Source: an uncultured delta proteobacterium (GTDB lineage Bacteria > Myxococcota_A > Bradymonadia > REDH01). From it: DNA of 21,290 bases. This document shows positions 1-8,302 of the stretch, in pieces. How positions within the stretch are numbered: position 1 is the stretch's first letter; every line of letters begins with the position of its first letter. Below the pieces are notes generated by a model. That model was not told the DNA's origin. It saw only the letters and a program-made list of their open reading frames with translations, and did not search any database. Position numbers and translations under genes: made by a program. Where the stretch lies: positions 1 to 21,290 of the forward strand of contig CAIQPA010000071.1 of assembly GCA_903873545.1 (NCBI GenBank), in the 5' to 3' direction.

Positions 1-795
1 ATCTCCGAACGCGATCAGCGACTCCGCGCGCAGAACCAGGAGCTCGAAGCCGCCAACGAAGCACTCCAGCTCGAGCACGACGCCCGACTCCGCGCAGAAC
101 GGCTCGCCGCCGCAGGCGAGCTCGCAAGCCGCATCACCCACGAGATCCGAAACCCGCTCTCCAGCATGGGCCTCAACGCCGAGATGCTCGCCGATAGCCT
201 CACCGGCGCCAGCGAGGATGCCCGCTTTGCGCTCCGCCGAATCGAGTCCGACATCGCCCGTCTCAACGCACTCACCGAAGACTACCTCAGCCTTGCACGG
301 CAGCCCCGCATCGACGACGACCCCGTCAACCTTACCTCGCTCTTCCGCAGCCTGCTCCTGCTCCTCGAGCCCGAGGCGGCCCGCAATCAGACCCGCATCA
401 CTGCCGCCCTCCCCGCCGACGCCCGTGTGATGGGCTCGACCGACGGTCTGCAGCAGGTCTTCCTCAACCTGCTGCAAAACGCCATCCGCCTCCTCGACGC
501 CCTCCCCGACGGCAGTCCGCGAACCATCGAGGTGACGGCCGAACTCCATCCGAGCACCGTTGCCCTGCACATCGACGACTCCGGCCCAGGAATCGCCGCA
601 ACCGACCTTCCTCACCTCTTTGAGCCCTTCTGGACCCGCAGACCCGGCGGCACAGGGCTCGGCCTCACCATCTCCCGCCGCATCGTCGAACTCCAGGGCG
701 GCACCATCGCGGTCACACCCGCCGGCCCCCTCGGCGGCGCCCGCTTTACGGTGACGCTGCCCCGCAGCCCTGCGCCAGACGCGGCGCAAGCCTAG
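1..795 (+). CDS. Sensor histidine kinase, 3' part (5' end outside window)
   Basis: This is the C-terminal portion of a two-component sensor kinase; the open frame runs in from base 1, so its sensor domain is not visible. The visible part starts with a charged helical linker (likely coiled coil). The HisKA dimerisation helix follows with the H-box ITHEIRNPLSS, whose phospho-acceptor His is codon 139-141. The HATPase domain shows an N-box (NLLQNAI, near 466-483), a G1 box (DDSGPGI) and a G2 box (GGTGLGL), so autokinase activity should be intact. The family autophosphorylates on His and passes phosphate to a response regulator. No cognate regulator lies beside it; the receiver protein at 12507 is far away. 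An internal ATG at 166 falls just after the H-box and is not a plausible start. The 3' end overlaps the convergent gene at 746-1561 by 50 bp. NtrB/AtoS-like subtype is a guess. Confidence 0.93.
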   Translation: MSERDQRLRAQNQELEAANEALQLEHDARLRAERLAAAGELASRITHEIRNPLSSMGLNAEMLADSLTGASEDARFALRRIESDIARLNALTEDYLSLARQPRIDDDPVNLTSLFRSLLLLLEPEAARNQTRITAALPADARVMGSTDGLQQVFLNLLQNAIRLLDALPDGSPRTIEVTAELHPSTVALHIDDSGPGIAATDLPHLFEPFWTRRPGGTGLGLTISRRIVELQGGTIAVTPAGPLGGARFTVTLPRSPAPDAAQA

Positions 796-1561
796 GCCAT
801 TTCAGCGCCGCTGCCTTTACGGCAGCCTCTGGCATCGCCTCGCACCGTCGCAGGTACTCGCCTACCAGCGCCTCGCCCGTCAGCGGGTCGGACTCCTCGA
901 GCCAGCCCGCCTGCCAGTCCAGCGCAGGCCCCAGCGGCGAGCTCCGCATACGCGCCAGCCAGCCCAGCCGCGCCGTCGCAGGCTGACGCTCCAGCACCTC
1001 CACCACGCTCGAAACGGAGCCATCGCCCATCAGCCCACGCGCCAGCGCCCAGAAGGTCGCATAGCCCGCATTCGCAGGGTCGCTGCTCGCCGCCACCACC
1101 GGCACAAGCAGCTCGCTCCGCCCCAGGATGCCCAGCGCCACAGCCGCCTTCGCCCGCACCCGCGCATCCACGGAGCCGAGCCGCAGCTGCAGTGCCGAGA
1201 CGCTGCCGCAGCGCGCCCGCGCCACCGCCGCAGCGAGCCCGATCGCCGCGCTCCGCCCCTCCAGCGCAGCCTCGTTCGGCAGCCCTGCGCAGGCCTCCGC
1301 ACTGCCAACCTCCCCCAAGACCACCAACGCAACCTGCGTCACCTCGTCGGCCAGCGCACGATCGGCAGCCGCCAACGCCAGCGCAGCCACAACCTCGGCG
1401 CCCTGCGCCGCCAGCGCCCGCTGCCCGGCAACGCGCTGCGCCTCCGGCATCGAGGCCAGTTCACGCAACCGAGCCCCAACAGCCACCGACTCCGCCGAAG
1501 CCGCACTGCCCCATGCAACCAGCAGCCCCAACAGCAGCGCACCACGAATCAGCCGACTCAC
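746..1561 (-). CDS. Secreted HEAT-like repeat protein
   Basis: The product is 271 aa with a clear Sec signal peptide: an Arg near the N-terminus, a leucine-rich core, and a likely cleavage after ASA around residue 23. The mature part is alanine-rich, with repeated helical pairs containing AAVALGILG-type segments near residues 135-150, the look of HEAT/armadillo-like repeats. The location is therefore periplasmic or secreted, and the function is probably protein binding. The start is GTG (1559-1561), overlapping the stop of the upstream FHA gene in a GTGA, so translation is probably coupled and the two products may act together. The 3' end overlaps the convergent histidine kinase by 50 bp. I do not recognise a specific family beyond the repeat type. 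Confidence 0.75.
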   Translation of the reverse strand: MSRLIRGALLLGLLVAWGSAASAESVAVGARLRELASMPEAQRVAGQRALAAQGAEVVAALALAAADRALADEVTQVALVVLGEVGSAEACAGLPNEAALEGRSAAIGLAAAVARARCGSVSALQLRLGSVDARVRAKAAVALGILGRSELLVPVVAASSDPANAGYATFWALARGLMGDGSVSSVVEVLERQPATARLGWLARMRSSPLGPALDWQAGWLEESDPLTGEALVGEYLRRCEAMPEAAVKAAALKWPRLAPRLAQGCGAASP

Positions 1562-2544
1562 CGACCGCCGCCGCGCAACCGCTCCACTTCGGACCGAAGC
1601 CCGCGGTTCACCTCCTCCAACGCGAGCATCTCCGTGTCGAGCTGCATGAAGGCCTCCTTCATCGTCTCAAGGCGCCCGCCGAGCTCCGACTCCGCCGGAG
1701 CAGAACCGGCTGCAGCGGCAACCTGCTCCTTCAGCCGGCGGTTCTCCTGCTCCAGCTCCGTCACCCGACGGCACCGAACCAGCAGCTCCTCGCGCTCCGC
1801 AGCCAGCTTCTCCACCTGACCGCGGAGGCGGCCCATCTGCTCCAGCGACTGCCGCCGCACCACATCCTCGCTCAGCATCGAACCGTCCGAGAGAGCGGCC
1901 TGCTCCAGCGCCGTCTGCGGCTCGCTCCGCAGCCGATTCACTTCGAACATCAGCCCCCGCACCTGCTCCGAAAGCATCTCTCGCTCACGCTGCGACATCT
2001 CAAGTTCCACCCGCAGCGCGTCGGCCTGCTCGAGCGCAGCATAGAACCCATCCTCGGTCACCTGCGCAATCTGCGCATCGGTCGAGAGAGGCCGCAACGA
2101 ACGGGTGCCCATCGGAGGAGCCGCGGCGCTGCCCTCCGGAGAGGCCTCTTCTGCCTGCCCCGTAACCTCCAGCGCCATCCGGCCCTGCGTCTGCATCGGG
2201 CTCGGCATCGGCGGCATCGAACGCGAAACCGCGCCGCCAGGCCCAGCGCTGTCATCCACAAACAGGAAGACAAACTCGCCACACATCAGCTGATCGCCAT
2301 GACGCAACAGCGACTCCGCCTGGCGCTGCCCGTTCACATAGGTCCCGTTCGAGGAGCCCCGGTCGATCATCCGGTAGCGTGCAGGGCTCCCCTCGCGAAC
2401 AAGCACCGCATGCACCCGCGACAGGCTCGGGTTGTTCACCCGAACCGTGCAAGTAGGACTCCGCCCCAGCGAAATCTCGCCGGCGGCATCATCGAGCACG
2501 AACTCGGTTGAAATCCCCTGGTCGACAAACAACAGCTTCGCCAC
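1558..2544 (-). CDS. FHA domain protein with long coiled coil
   Basis: From the chosen GTG start the product is 328 aa. An N-terminal forkhead-associated domain (about residues 5-90) carries the phosphothreonine-binding signature: G27-R28-S29, S42-R43-x-H45 and N66-G67 with N71. A proline/alanine-rich linker follows, then a long Glu/Arg/Leu-rich coiled coil from about residue 150 to the end, with heptad-like spacing. FHA domains bind phosphothreonine peptides, so this is probably a scaffold for Ser/Thr kinase signalling; no kinase gene is in view. The frame is open to another GTG at 2572-2574, but a GAGG lies 7 nt before the GTG at 2544, and family members begin directly with the strand this start gives. 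The stop overlaps the next gene's GTG. The coiled coil is read from sequence by eye. Confidence 0.88.
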   Translation of the reverse strand: MAKLLFVDQGISTEFVLDDAAGEISLGRSPTCTVRVNNPSLSRVHAVLVREGSPARYRMIDRGSSNGTYVNGQRQAESLLRHGDQLMCGEFVFLFVDDSAGPGGAVSRSMPPMPSPMQTQGRMALEVTGQAEEASPEGSAAAPPMGTRSLRPLSTDAQIAQVTEDGFYAALEQADALRVELEMSQREREMLSEQVRGLMFEVNRLRSEPQTALEQAALSDGSMLSEDVVRRQSLEQMGRLRGQVEKLAAEREELLVRCRRVTELEQENRRLKEQVAAAAGSAPAESELGGRLETMKEAFMQLDTEMLALEEVNRGLRSEVERLRGGGR

Positions 2545-2551
2545 GCTGCAA

Positions 2552-2555
2552 CCTC
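2552..2555 (-). promoter_or_regulatory. Shine-Dalgarno GAGG deciding the FHA gene start
   Basis: Read on the minus strand, GAGG is separated by 7 nt from the GTG at 2544-2542. It favours that start over the in-frame GTG 30 nt further upstream. The rest of the gap to the divergent helicase gene (2545-2667) must hold both promoters, but I see no convincing -35/-10 pair. Confidence 0.55.
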
Positions 2556-2667
2556 GCCGTGTGAGCAACTTCACTCGCTGCTTGCGACTTCCGCGCTTAG
2601 CATCGTATCACAGCAGCCGTCGCGGGTCTATCGCCCACGCCCGCTCCGGAGCCGCAGGCCCTTCGCG

Positions 2668-4644
2668 ATGAGCAAGACCTATCGAATGCAGCCAACGGCC
2701 CCCGTGCCGGCCCCCGCCCACCTCGACGGGCTCAACGACCAACAGCGCGCCGTTGTGACTGCCCCGTTTCAGCCGGCCCTCGTCATCGCCGGCCCCGGCT
2801 CGGGCAAAACACGCACCCTCACCCACCGCATCGCCCACCTCATCCAGGCCGGCGTGCGGCCCGAGCGCATCCTCTCGCTCACCTTCACCAACAAGGCCGC
2901 CGCCGAGATGTCGCGACGGCTCGCCGACCTCCTCGGACGCACCGGCTACGCCGTCGCCAGCGGCACCTTTCACTCCATCGGCCGACGGCTCATCCAGGAG
3001 CATGCCGACCGCTTCGGCCTGCCCCCCAACTTCGCAACGCTCGACCGCGAAGACGCCGAAGGCCTCATGAAGCGCTGCGCCGCAGACATCACCAAGCCGC
3101 CAGACACCCGCTTCCCCAAAGCCTCCACCCTCCGCGACCTCCTCTCCGCAGCCATCAACACAGGCCGCGACCTCGAGCCCCTCATCCTCGAACGCGCCTC
3201 TGCCTTCTCCGCACTCACCGCAGAGATCGGCGACTGCATCGCCCTCTACCAGAGCCGCAAGTTCGAGGCCGGCGTCACCGATTTCGACGACCTCCTCGTC
3301 CTCTGGCGCCGCCTCCTCCGCGAACACGACGACGTCCGCGAGACGCTCCAGCGCCGCTTCGACCACCTCCTCGTCGACGAGTTCCAAGACACCAACCCCA
3401 TCCAGTGCGAAATCGTCGACCTCATGGCCGCACGTCACCGCTCCGTGATGGTCGTCGGCGACGACTGCCAGGCCATCTACTCCTTCCGCGGCGCCGACAT
3501 CTCCAACATCCTCAACTTCCCCATCCGCTACCCCGAAGCCGTCACCTTCAACCTTGAGCAGAACTACCGCTCCTCGCCCGAGCTCCTCGCGCTCGCCAAC
3601 GTCAGCATCAGCCACAACACGGCCCAGTTCCCCAAACAGCTCTTCACCTCCAATCCGGCCGGCCCCATCCCCGCCAACATCATCGCCCGAGACGAGTCCG
3701 AGCAGGCCGCCTTCGTCGCCCAGCGCATCCTCGAGCTCCGCGATGAGGGCGTGGAACTCGCCTCCATCGCCGTCCTCTACCGCGCCCACTGGCACTCCAT
3801 GGAGCTCCAGATTGAGCTCGGCCGCCGCAACATCCCCTTCGAGATCCGCTCCGGCCTCAAGTTCTTCGAGCAGCGCCACATCAAAGATGTCCTCTCGCTC
3901 TTGAAGTTCGCCGCTAACCCCCGAGATACCATCGCTTTCTTCCGCTTCGCCACGCTCGTCGACGGTATCGGACCGGCAGCCGCAGCCCGCATTCACGACC
4001 AGCTCCTCTCCTGCGGGGCCATCCCCGAGACACTCAGCAACCCGCGACTCCTCTCCATCCCAAAGCGGGCAGCTGGCGCCTTCGAACCCATCGCAAAGGT
4101 CCTCGCCGAGCTCTTCTCCGAAGAGCTGCAGCAGAGCCCCTCACGCGCCATCGAACGGCTCCGCGCTGCCTTCTACGACGACCTCCTCGCACGCATCGAC
4201 GACAACCCTGCTAACCGAATCCGAGACCTCGACACACTCGTCGCCTACGCCGCCGGACAGCCCAACATCCCCGCCTTCCTCGACTCACTCGCACTCGACC
4301 CCGGCACCGGCTCCGACTTCCAGGCCGACGCCAACCCCGAGACCGAGCGGGTCATCCTCTCCTCCGTCCACCAGGCCAAGGGGCTGGAGTTCCAGTCCGT
4401 CTTCCTCATCTGGCTCGCCGAAGACCAGTTCCCCTCGGCCCGCTCCGCAACGGGAGACGAACTCGAAGAGGAACGACGCCTCTTCTACGTCGCCGCAACG
4501 CGCGCAAAGCGAGACCTCTATCTCCTGCGCCCCGCTACCTACTTCTCCCGCACCGAAGGACGGGTCTACGCCCGAGCCAGCCTCTTCCTCGAAGAGCTCG
4601 CCCAGTCCAGACCGCCCACCTTCGAGTCCTGGCGGCTCGAGTGA
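2668..4644 (+). CDS. Superfamily 1 DNA helicase, Rep/UvrD/PcrA type
   Basis: This 658-aa ATP-dependent 3'-5' DNA helicase has the full SF1A motif set in order: Q motif LNDQQRAVV (22-30), Walker A AGPGSGKT (41-48), Ia TFTNKAAAEM, Ib GTFHS (99-103), and motif II VDEFQDTN with D237/E238. Motif III VGDDCQAIYSFRGA, IV EQNYRSS, V VHQAKGLEFQSVF and VI RRLFYVAATRAKRDLYL follow. Its length is closer to Rep (about 670 aa) than to PcrA/UvrD (over 700), and the long C-terminal tail of PcrA/UvrD is missing, so Rep-like is the better description. The family acts in replication restart, repair or displacing proteins from DNA. It starts at ATG 2668; the ATG at 2686 is an alternative, and neither has a strong Shine-Dalgarno. 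It is transcribed divergently from the FHA gene. Confidence 0.96.
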   Translation: MSKTYRMQPTAPVPAPAHLDGLNDQQRAVVTAPFQPALVIAGPGSGKTRTLTHRIAHLIQAGVRPERILSLTFTNKAAAEMSRRLADLLGRTGYAVASGTFHSIGRRLIQEHADRFGLPPNFATLDREDAEGLMKRCAADITKPPDTRFPKASTLRDLLSAAINTGRDLEPLILERASAFSALTAEIGDCIALYQSRKFEAGVTDFDDLLVLWRRLLREHDDVRETLQRRFDHLLVDEFQDTNPIQCEIVDLMAARHRSVMVVGDDCQAIYSFRGADISNILNFPIRYPEAVTFNLEQNYRSSPELLALANVSISHNTAQFPKQLFTSNPAGPIPANIIARDESEQAAFVAQRILELRDEGVELASIAVLYRAHWHSMELQIELGRRNIPFEIRSGLKFFEQRHIKDVLSLLKFAANPRDTIAFFRFATLVDGIGPAAAARIHDQLLSCGAIPETLSNPRLLSIPKRAAGAFEPIAKVLAELFSEELQQSPSRAIERLRAAFYDDLLARIDDNPANRIRDLDTLVAYAAGQPNIPAFLDSLALDPGTGSDFQADANPETERVILSSVHQAKGLEFQSVFLIWLAEDQFPSARSATGDELEEERRLFYVAATRAKRDLYLLRPATYFSRTEGRVYARASLFLEELAQSRPPTFESWRLE

Positions 4645-4875
4645 ACTACGAGCGAGCGTCCCGCGACGGAACAGCGAGCAGAACCGCACGAATCGCAAGC
4701 GAACTTGCCCAGATCCCAAGCCCTGCGCTCGCCAACACCGCCAACACTACGCTCATGCTACTCTCCGTTTCCCTTCGCAGTAGCCATCCGACAGCTACCG
4801 CGTGTAATGGAAGCGCCCTCGTCGCAGACCAAACCCAAGTCCAATTTTCTGCATCCTTTTTCTAGGAAACGCACC
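4645..4875. other. Intergenic region between helicase gene and dapA
   Basis: This 231-bp stretch has no convincing gene. Its only clear element is the dapA ribosome-binding site at the right end. A weak inverted pair GTAGC...GCTAC lies in the middle. No recognisable riboswitch or terminator with a T-tract was seen, although a promoter for dapA is expected here. Confidence 0.5.
4864..4868 (+). promoter_or_regulatory. Shine-Dalgarno AGGAA deciding the dapA start
   Basis: AGGAA sits 7 nt before the ATG at 4876. This start gives the N-terminus usual for the family (GCYIAIPTPF near the start). It rejects the longer in-frame extension back to 4705, whose peptide resembles no DapA sequence. Confidence 0.8.
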
Positions 4876-5763
4876 ATGCCCCATCCCTTCGGTGGATGTT
4901 ACATCGCCATCCCGACCCCGTTCCGCGCAAACGGAGAGATGGACCACGACACCCTCGCCCGTCACGCGGCCTGGACCGTGGATAACGGCGTCGACGGCAT
5001 CGTCGTCTGCGGCACCACCGGCGAGTCGGCCACCATGTCGCGCGACGAGCGCCTCGCCGCAATGCGCACCGTACGCGCCGCCGTCGGCTCACGCGCCCGC
5101 GTCGTCGGCGGCATCGGTACCAACGACACGCGCGACGCGGTCGAACAGGTCCGCCTCTTCGGCGCCGAGGCACCCGTCGACGCCCTCATGGTCGTCGTTC
5201 CCTTCTACAACAAGCCGCCCCAGGCCGGACTCGTCGCCCACTTCACCCAGGCCGCCGAAGCCTCGCCGCTGCCGGTCATCGCCTACAATGTCCCAGGCCG
5301 CACCGCCGTCGGTCTCACCCTCGCCTCCATGCTCGCCATCGCGGCGCTGCCCAACATCCTCGGCTTCAAAGAGGCCTCCGCAGACCTCCTCACCGACAGC
5401 CTCCTCATCGCAGAGGCGGGACACAAGCTCCTGCTCTCCGGCGACGACGCGACCACCCTCCCCTTCATGGCCCTCGGTGGTCACGGCGTCATCTCCGTTG
5501 TCGGCAACATGGCGCCGGCCTGGATGAGCGCACTCTGCGACGCCATGGCCGCCGGCGACCTCGCCACCGCCCAGGCGCTCCAGCCGAAGATTGCCGCCCT
5601 CCACCAGCTCATGTTCAAGCAGGCTAGCCCCGCGCCGCTCAAGGCCGCACTCGAGTGGCTCGGCTTCGAGAACCAGAACCTGCGCCTGCCAATGATGCCT
5701 CTCACGGCGACGGAGAAGGCCGAGCTCTTCGCCAGCCTCGAGGCGCTCGGGGTGCCCAGGTGA
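4876..5763 (+). CDS. dapA: 4-hydroxy-tetrahydrodipicolinate synthase
   Basis: DapA condenses pyruvate with aspartate semialdehyde, the first committed step of lysine and diaminopimelate synthesis, in the cytoplasm. The 295-aa product matches the family length (about 290-300) and its single (beta/alpha)8 domain. Diagnostic residues are all present: GTTGES (46-51) with the Thr pair of the proton relay, Tyr111 in PFYNKP, Tyr137 and Arg142 in YNVPGRT, and the Schiff-base Lys165 in GFKEAS. It overlaps dapB by 4 bp (GTGA, dapB starting at 5760), so the two consecutive pathway enzymes are translationally coupled. NanA/KDG-aldolase relatives share the fold, but the motifs and dapB linkage make DapA secure. 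Confidence 0.97.
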   Translation: MPHPFGGCYIAIPTPFRANGEMDHDTLARHAAWTVDNGVDGIVVCGTTGESATMSRDERLAAMRTVRAAVGSRARVVGGIGTNDTRDAVEQVRLFGAEAPVDALMVVVPFYNKPPQAGLVAHFTQAAEASPLPVIAYNVPGRTAVGLTLASMLAIAALPNILGFKEASADLLTDSLLIAEAGHKLLLSGDDATTLPFMALGGHGVISVVGNMAPAWMSALCDAMAAGDLATAQALQPKIAALHQLMFKQASPAPLKAALEWLGFENQNLRLPMMPLTATEKAELFASLEALGVPR

Positions 5764-6506
5764 GCCGCCCGCTCCGAACCGTCCTCGTTGGCGCAAACGG
5801 CCGCATGGGCCTCGCCATCGAGCAGGCCGCAGCCCGAACGGGAGGCTTCGACCTCATCCACCGCGTGGGCCGCGAAAACCTCGCGCGGCTCGAGCAGGAC
5901 CTCGACGGCCTGCAGGCCGACCTCATCATCGACTTCTCCTCCCCCGACGCCCTGCGCGATGTCGCCCGCCTCTGCGGACTTCGCCGCATCCCCCTCCTCT
6001 CTGGAACCACCGGCATCACGGCGCAGACCGAGGAGCAGCTCAACGATGCCGCCCGCCACACAGCGCTGCTCCACACCGCCAACACCAGCCTCGGCGTCGC
6101 CATGCTCCGCAGGCTCGTGACACTCGCCAGCAGCGCACTCCCCACCTCCTTCGACATCGAGGTCGTCGAGACCCACCACCGGCTCAAAAAGGATGCGCCC
6201 TCCGGTACCGCCAAACTCCTCGCCCAAGCAGCGCATCAGGGACGAGCAGCCTCCGCAGTCATGGAGCAGGCCCGCTTCGGCCACTTCGCACCGCGCGCCG
6301 AAGGCGAGATCGGCATGGCTGCGCTCCGCGGCGGAGATGTCATCGGCGAACACACCGTCCACTTCCTCGGCGACGGCGAACGCCTCGAGCTTACCCACCG
6401 GGCCACAGACCGCTCCCTCTTCGCCAATGGCGCGCTGACGGCAGGCCGATGGCTCGTTGCGCAGCCACCGGGCCGCTACACCATGGACAACCTCTTCGGA
6501 GGCTAG
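5760..6506 (+). CDS. dapB: 4-hydroxy-tetrahydrodipicolinate reductase
   Basis: DapB reduces the DapA product to tetrahydrodipicolinate with NAD(P)H. The 248-aa protein starts at a GTG overlapping the dapA stop. The longer open frame to 5655 lies inside dapA and is discarded. Visible motifs are the Rossmann glycine loop GANGRMG (11-17), IDFSSPDAL, SGTTG, and the catalytic signature HHRLKKDAPSGTA with His139/His140 and Lys143 matching the family's HH..K.DAPSGT. The loop usually written APNFS.GV reads HTANTSLGV here, a modest deviation. The C-terminal ELTHRATDRSLFANGAL segment is typical. The stop TAG (6504-6506) shares bases with the stop of the convergent crotonase gene. Confidence 0.97.
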   Translation: MSRPLRTVLVGANGRMGLAIEQAAARTGGFDLIHRVGRENLARLEQDLDGLQADLIIDFSSPDALRDVARLCGLRRIPLLSGTTGITAQTEEQLNDAARHTALLHTANTSLGVAMLRRLVTLASSALPTSFDIEVVETHHRLKKDAPSGTAKLLAQAAHQGRAASAVMEQARFGHFAPRAEGEIGMAALRGGDVIGEHTVHFLGDGERLELTHRATDRSLFANGALTAGRWLVAQPPGRYTMDNLFGG

Positions 6507-7282
6507 CGCCCCTTCCAGACCGGCGGCCGCTTGCCAACGAAGGCCATCACGCCCTCCGCAGCGTCCTCGGTGAGCGTCGCAAGCGTGAGCTGGTCGCAGA
6601 GATACTCCAGCGCCCCGTCGAGCGGCATCTCCTCCATGGCGTAGAAGGCCTCGCGCCCGAGCCGCATCACCGCGGGAGAGAACCCCGCAATCTTGCCGGC
6701 CAGCGCCGCAACCTCCGCATCGAGCGTCTCGGCCGCCACCGCCCGGTTCACCAGCCCCAGCGTCGCCGCCTCCTGCGCCGAAATCTTGTCGCCTGTGTAC
6801 ATGAGCTCCAGCGCCCGCTTGCGCCCAATGTTCCGCGCAATCAGCGCCATGATCATCATCGGGAAGAGCCCAATCTTGATCTCAGGCGTGGCAAAGTGCG
6901 CCGTCTCCGAGGCCACCGCCAGGTCGCAGGCCGCCACAAGGCCAAGCCCGCCAGCCAGCGCGGGCCCATGCACCCGCGCAATCACGGGACGACCGCAGCT
7001 CCGCATCGCACGCAGCAGCCGCACGAAGTTTCGGCGGTCCTCATGCATCGCCAGCGGGCCGGCCGCTGCCAGCGCCGGATTGAGGTCGGCGCCGCTGCAG
7101 AAGAAGTCGCCCGCACCCGTCAGCACCACCGCGCCCACCGTCGTCGATGCCGAGACACCCTCAAAAGCCGCCACCAGCGCCCGCACCAACTCCGTCGACA
7201 GCGCGTTGCGACGCTCCGGCCGGTTCATCGTCAGCCACAGCACCCCGTCGCGCTCCTCAGACAGCAAAATCTCACTCGACAT
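6503..7282 (-). CDS. Enoyl-CoA hydratase/isomerase (crotonase) family protein
   Basis: The 259-aa single-domain crotonase acts on acyl-CoA thioesters in the cytoplasm. It shows FCSGADLN (61-68) and HGPALAGGLGL (105-115), which form the CoA oxyanion hole, and TPEIKIG (132-138) with the second catalytic Glu (Glu164 of rat hydratase). The first catalytic Glu (Glu144 in GGGCEL) is replaced by Gly at residue 113. Such variants include methylglutaconyl-CoA and isohexenylglutaconyl-CoA hydratase-like enzymes (LiuC/AtuE type), so a plain beta-oxidation hydratase is less likely; the substrate cannot be assigned. The start is ATG 7282, with GAGAGG 4 nt before it on the minus strand. The open frame extends far upstream antisense to prmA, which is rejected. 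The gene is divergent from prmA and convergent with dapB. Confidence 0.92.
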   Translation of the reverse strand: MSSEILLSEERDGVLWLTMNRPERRNALSTELVRALVAAFEGVSASTTVGAVVLTGAGDFFCSGADLNPALAAAGPLAMHEDRRNFVRLLRAMRSCGRPVIARVHGPALAGGLGLVAACDLAVASETAHFATPEIKIGLFPMMIMALIARNIGRKRALELMYTGDKISAQEAATLGLVNRAVAAETLDAEVAALAGKIAGFSPAVMRLGREAFYAMEEMPLDGALEYLCDQLTLATLTEDAAEGVMAFVGKRPPVWKGR

Positions 7283-7345
7283 TCGACCTCTCAACGAGTT
7301 GTGGTGTAGCCTCTTGCAACCCTGTTTACGCCCGCAGTGCGCCTC

Positions 7346-8302
7346 ATGTCCAACCCTTCGCCGACCGACCCCACGCTCCTCCCGCCGCCCCCCGAAACGG
7401 GCCCGCTCGTCCGCTACCAGATCCAGCTCCGCGAGCGCTCCGAGCCACTCGAAGACGCCATCGAAGGCGCACTCTGGGGCTGCGAAGACATCCTCGGCTT
7501 TGAGCGCATCGACCGCGAGTCGCAGACCCCCGAAGAGGTCGAGCGCATCGGCGCTGTCGACGGTGTCGTCTGGCAGATTCACCTCGAACACGATGGCGAC
7601 CTCGACGAACTCCGCGACGCCTTCCGCGCCCGCTTCGATGAGGCCTGGCCCATCGTCGTCACCGCCATCCCCATCACCGACCACGGCTACCTCACAGCCT
7701 ACCTCGCCTACTTCAAGCCCACCCAGATCTCGCCCCGCATCATCGTTCACCCGCCCTGGGACAAGCCGGTCGCGGAGGGCATGACCCTCGTCGAGATCGA
7801 CCCCGGCATGGCCTTCGGCACGGGCACCCACGAGACCACCCGCCTCTGCCTGCGCGGCATCGACGAGCTCCTCCTCGCCCACCCCATCCGCACCGTCCTC
7901 GACGTCGGCACCGGCTCCGGCATCCTCGCCATCGCAGCCGCCCGTCTTGGCGCCACCCAGCTCATCGCCATCGACAACGACCCGATTGCAGTCACGGCCA
8001 CGCGAGAGAATGTCGAGCGCAACGAGCTGGCGGTCCCCATCGTCGCAAGCACCAAGCCGCTCGACCAGTTCACCGACACCTTCGACCTCGTCGTCGCAAA
8101 CATCCTCGCCACCGTCATCAAGCGGCTCAAGGTCGAGCTCTACCGCACCACCGCAGAGGGCGGCTTCCTGCTGCTCTCCGGCATCCTCGAGACCGAGCGC
8201 CGCTCCGTCGAAGAGACCTTTCTCGAGCTCGGTGCCACCCACCTCCGCTCCGAGACGATGGGCGACTGGTGCTCCATCCTCCTGCAGAAGCCGGCCCCGT
8301 GA
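7346..8302 (+). CDS. prmA: Ribosomal protein L11 methyltransferase
   Basis: PrmA is a SAM-dependent enzyme that methylates ribosomal protein L11. The 318-aa product has the two-part build of the family: an N-terminal substrate-binding domain (to about residue 120) and a Rossmann methyltransferase domain. Motifs are DPGMAFGTGTHETTR, the signature of PrmA just before the SAM loop; the SAM loop DVGTGSG (186-192); the acidic end of strand 2, AIDND; and NIL (Asn252) in place of the usual NPPY. I chose ATG 7346; an in-frame GTG at 7337 adds three residues and neither start has a clear Shine-Dalgarno. The stop overlaps the GTG of rsmE by 4 bp. Confidence 0.95.
   Translation: MSNPSPTDPTLLPPPPETGPLVRYQIQLRERSEPLEDAIEGALWGCEDILGFERIDRESQTPEEVERIGAVDGVVWQIHLEHDGDLDELRDAFRARFDEAWPIVVTAIPITDHGYLTAYLAYFKPTQISPRIIVHPPWDKPVAEGMTLVEIDPGMAFGTGTHETTRLCLRGIDELLLAHPIRTVLDVGTGSGILAIAAARLGATQLIAIDNDPIAVTATRENVERNELAVPIVASTKPLDQFTDTFDLVVANILATVIKRLKVELYRTTAEGGFLLLSGILETERRSVEETFLELGATHLRSETMGDWCSILLQKPAP

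Noticed and set aside
1192..2511. A 439-codon plus-strand open frame opposite the HEAT-like and FHA genes
   Set aside because: It is His/Arg/Pro/Leu-rich with no domain, while the minus strand gives a signal peptide and a full FHA signature.
2608..3996. A 462-codon minus-strand open frame opposite the helicase gene
   Set aside because: It is very rich in Gly, Glu, Asp and Val with no domain, and is what reading C-ending codons backwards produces. The plus strand carries a complete SF1 helicase.
4705..4875. N-terminal extension of dapA
   Set aside because: The extra 57 residues match nothing in DapA. The ATG at 4876 has a good ribosome-binding site and the correct family N-terminus.
4645..4875. 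Lysine riboswitch before dapA
   Set aside because: The 231-bp gap lacks the multi-helix arrangement and terminator/anti-terminator pair expected of a lysine riboswitch; only weak short inverted pairs are seen.
7283..8242. Long upstream extension of the crotonase frame
   Set aside because: It lies antisense to prmA and has the repetitive acidic composition of a shadow frame. ATG 7282 with GAGAGG upstream gives the normal family length.
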